A stretch of 14,897 nt of DNA from the NCBI GenBank assembly GCA_023427085.1, contig JAEZBO010000160.1:1-14897 (forward strand), written 5' to 3'. This DNA is from Pseudomonadota bacterium. Its GTDB lineage: Bacteria; Pseudomonadota; Gammaproteobacteria; Burkholderiales; Burkholderiaceae_B. This document shows, in pieces, positions 12,987-14,897 of the stretch. The notes below the pieces were generated by a model. It was not told the origin of the DNA. It ran no database searches and saw only the letters and a list, made by a program, of their open reading frames with translations. Both the position numbers and the translations under genes were made by a program. How positions within the stretch are numbered: position 1 is the stretch's first letter; each line of letters starts with the position of its first letter.

Positions 12987-14387
12987 TCAAAGCCAGCGCT
13001 CGAACAGCCGTGAGAAGCCTTCCATGAAACGGTCGCCCAGGCCACGCGCGCGCCACTCCTCCAAGGTCACGGCTTCGGAGGCCTGCACATCGCGTTCGAA
13101 CACCGCCTCCATCTGGCCGCCGAAATCCGAACCGAGGATGACTGCGTTGATCTCGTGATTGAGCGCGAAGCTGCGCCAGTCCAGATTGCTGGAGCCGACC
13201 GTCGACCACACGCCGTCCACCACCAGCGTCTTGGCATGCAGCAGTGCGTCGCGCCGCTCGTGGATCTTCACGCCAGCCTCGAGCAGGCTGGTGTAATGCG
13301 AACGGCCGGCATGCAGCACCAGCTTCGAATCGGTGAAGCCGGGCAGCACCATCACCACGTCCACGCCGCGTTGCGCGGCTTCCTGCAAGGCCTGGATGAA
13401 CGCGGGGTCGGGCGCAAAATACGCCATCGTGATGTAGATGGACTTCTGCGCGCTCTGGATCGCCGACATCAGCGTCAGATAGACCGAATAGCCGTCCTTG
13501 TCGCCTGGCCGGTTGGCGATGATGCGCACATGCAAAGGCCCGGGCTTGGAAATCTGGTCCAGGTTGCGCCGCTCGGCCAAGGCCGGCCCGCCCTGCTCGG
13601 CCCAGCCCTGCACGAAGACCTCGTCGATGCGCGCGACCGCCGGTCCGCGGATCTCGATATGGGTGTCGCGCCACGGCGCATCATCGCCGCCGCCCTGTTG
13701 CTCGGCCTGCTCGGCGCCCGAGCGACGGCCGCTCGACAACAGGGCCGACGAGGCGTAGACACCGCTGACGTTGATGCCACCGACGAACCCGACGTCGCCA
13801 TCGGCGACCAGGATCTTGCGATGGCTGCGCTCGTTGAGCGACCAGCCGGCCTTGGCGGCCAGCGGATTGACCGGGTTGAACACCACCACCGAGATGCCGG
13901 CATCACGCATGCGCGCGAACATTTCTTCGCTGACCGTCAGCGTGCCAATCGCATCGACCATCACCGCGACGTCCAGACCGGCCTGCGCGCGCTCGATCAA
14001 CAGATCGGCGAACAGGTTGCCGACCTCGTCGTCGTCGAAGATGTAGGTTTCCATGCGCACGTAGTCGCGCGCCTGCTGGATGGCGCGCTGCATGGCGCGG
14101 TAAGTGGCCGGACCGTCGGTCAGCAGCCGGACCTGGTTGCCCGACGATAGCGGCTCCTGGCTGACGGCCTCTTCGACGTCCAGGTGATAACGCAAAAAAT
14201 CGCTTTTATGCGCGTCACCCGTCCGCTCGATGATTTTCCTGCTTTCGCGATACCCCTGGTCCCCCGATTGCTGGGCACTGCGCACCTGGGCGCGCTGCTC
14301 GGCCAGCTCACTGGGATTGGGGACGCTGGCACAGTGGGTCAGGACCACACAGGACAGGATCGCCCCGGCCCACCGGCCGCGGGTCAT
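12987..14387 (-). CDS. Phospholipase D-family lipoprotein, cardiolipin synthase-like
   Basis: Proteins with two HKD motifs transfer or hydrolyse phosphatidyl groups; the closest general group is the cardiolipin synthase ClsB/ClsC type. The 466 residues contain HKD motif 1 (H189, K191, D196 in SHRKILVAD, followed by FVGGIN) and HKD motif 2 (H384, K386, D391 in LLHAKTLVVD, followed by TVGSSNLD), with the typical VRMETYIFDDDEVG before motif 1. The N-terminus MTRGRWAGAILSCVVLTHCA reads as a lipoprotein signal with cleavage before C19, though LTHC is an untypical lipobox. The start overlaps the stop of the BON gene by four bases (ATGA), hence coupling. An upstream ATG at 14435 would add 16 residues within the BON frame and spoil the signal peptide. 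An Ala/Gln/Gly-rich insert follows motif 1. Confidence 0.88.
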   Translation of the reverse strand: MTRGRWAGAILSCVVLTHCASVPNPSELAEQRAQVRSAQQSGDQGYRESRKIIERTGDAHKSDFLRYHLDVEEAVSQEPLSSGNQVRLLTDGPATYRAMQRAIQQARDYVRMETYIFDDDEVGNLFADLLIERAQAGLDVAVMVDAIGTLTVSEEMFARMRDAGISVVVFNPVNPLAAKAGWSLNERSHRKILVADGDVGFVGGINVSGVYASSALLSSGRRSGAEQAEQQGGGDDAPWRDTHIEIRGPAVARIDEVFVQGWAEQGGPALAERRNLDQISKPGPLHVRIIANRPGDKDGYSVYLTLMSAIQSAQKSIYITMAYFAPDPAFIQALQEAAQRGVDVVMVLPGFTDSKLVLHAGRSHYTSLLEAGVKIHERRDALLHAKTLVVDGVWSTVGSSNLDWRSFALNHEINAVILGSDFGGQMEAVFERDVQASEAVTLEEWRARGLGDRFMEGFSRLFERWL

Positions 14388-14839
14388 GTCCTGGCCACCA
14401 CGATACGGTTGTCGATGCCCGACAGCCCGGCGCATCCGGCCACGGCAGCCTCGATCGACGCGCGCGTGTCGGCCTCGTCGACTTCGCCCGACAGGGTCAC
14501 CACGCCGTCATGAACCTGCACGCCCAGATCGCGGGCGTCCAGATAGGGCCCGCCGTCCGCCAGGCTGGCGCGCACCGCCTCGATCAGCGCGGCGTCGCTG
14601 GCCTTGGCGCCGGCGTCTTCAGGGCTTTTTTTTTCCTGCGCCAGCGGATGCTGCTCGAACTTGTCTTCGTCGTAGCCGCCCTGGTATCCGCCCTGGTCGC
14701 CACGTTGGTAGCCGCCATGCTGCAGATCGCCCGGGGTGCCCTCTTCCTTGAACTCCTGCTGGAAGGTATTGGGTCCTTCGTTTTCCTTGCGTTGCAGGTC
14801 TTCGTCTTTTTGCTCGGGGGTGTTCTTCAAGGTGCTCAT
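14384..14839 (-). CDS. BON-domain protein with disordered N-terminus
   Basis: BON domains (as in OsmY) bind phospholipids and are usually found in stress or envelope proteins. Of the 151 residues, about 1-80 are charged and low in complexity, with Gly-Tyr-Gln repeats near 42-56 (GGYQRGDQGGYQGGY), and about 82-149 form a BON domain (DAALIEAVRASL, VHDGVVTLSGEVDEADTRAS, IDNRIVV). No signal peptide or lipobox is seen, unlike OsmY, so the protein looks cytoplasmic unless exported otherwise. ATG 14839 has AGGAG seven bases upstream. It is translationally coupled to the phospholipase D-like gene, fitting a role at membranes. A run of nine A in the coding strand (14634-14626) encodes Glu-Lys-Lys-Ser at 69-72, odd in such GC-rich DNA. 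Confidence 0.8.
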   Translation of the reverse strand: MSTLKNTPEQKDEDLQRKENEGPNTFQQEFKEEGTPGDLQHGGYQRGDQGGYQGGYDEDKFEQHPLAQEKKSPEDAGAKASDAALIEAVRASLADGGPYLDARDLGVQVHDGVVTLSGEVDEADTRASIEAAVAGCAGLSGIDNRIVVART

Positions 14840-14858
14840 GGCTGGCTCCTGCATCAAC

Positions 14859-14880
14859 GGGCGGCCCCCGGGGGCCGCCC
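14859..14880. other. Perfect 22-bp GC palindrome upstream of the BON gene
   Basis: The two 11-base halves, starting GGGCGGCC and ending GGCCGCCC, are exact reverse complements. As RNA this folds as a 9-bp stem with a CCGG loop. It lies 20 bases before the BON start codon. No T-run follows on either strand within the window. It may end an upstream transcript or structure the BON leader; no promoter can be seen before the window ends. Confidence 0.6.
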
Positions 14881-14897
14881 GGCCAAACCCAGCAGGT

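Overview
The window looks like the chromosome of a high-GC betaproteobacterium of the family Alcaligenaceae, most likely Bordetella or a close relative such as Achromobacter. The signs are the rnr-rlmB pair next to tRNA-Leu, a Bug-type periplasmic binding protein, a strongly GC-biased third codon position, and a TonB with a very long Glu-Pro/Lys-Pro stretch. The assignment is by family resemblance only. No prophage, insertion sequence, CRISPR array or toxin-antitoxin pair was found; this is mostly ordinary chromosome with one small accessory metabolic cluster.

Left part (1-1500, minus strand): tonB is followed one base later by the start of a second gene, probably exbB, which runs off the edge. 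Upstream of tonB lie a good sigma70-type promoter and seven degenerate 13-bp tandem repeats in the presumed 5' leader. Next comes tRNA-Leu(CAG) with its own promoter and terminator.

Housekeeping block (1695-7158, plus strand): rnr (RNase R), rlmB (23S rRNA Gm2251 methyltransferase) and a cystathionine gamma-synthase-family PLP enzyme. The last two overlap by four bases. Then come a terminator, hupB (HU-beta) with a clear promoter, and tRNA-Val(TAC). The tRNA-Val promoter is embedded in the terminator-like hairpin that follows hupB.

Hydroxy-acid cluster (7179-12467): a minus-strand set encodes an RraA-like aldolase/decarboxylase, a D-2-hydroxyacid dehydrogenase and a Bug solute receptor. A LysR regulator lies upstream on the same strand, and an FMN-dependent L-2-hydroxyacid oxidase/dehydrogenase diverges from it. 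Uptake, oxidation, reduction and C-C cleavage or decarboxylation of a hydroxy or oxo acid could thus be under one regulator. The substrate cannot be read from the sequence.

Right part (12485-14839, minus strand): a BON-domain protein, a phospholipase D/cardiolipin synthase-like lipoprotein overlapping it by four bases, and a GNAT acetyltransferase form a likely three-gene operon. It converges on the oxidase gene.
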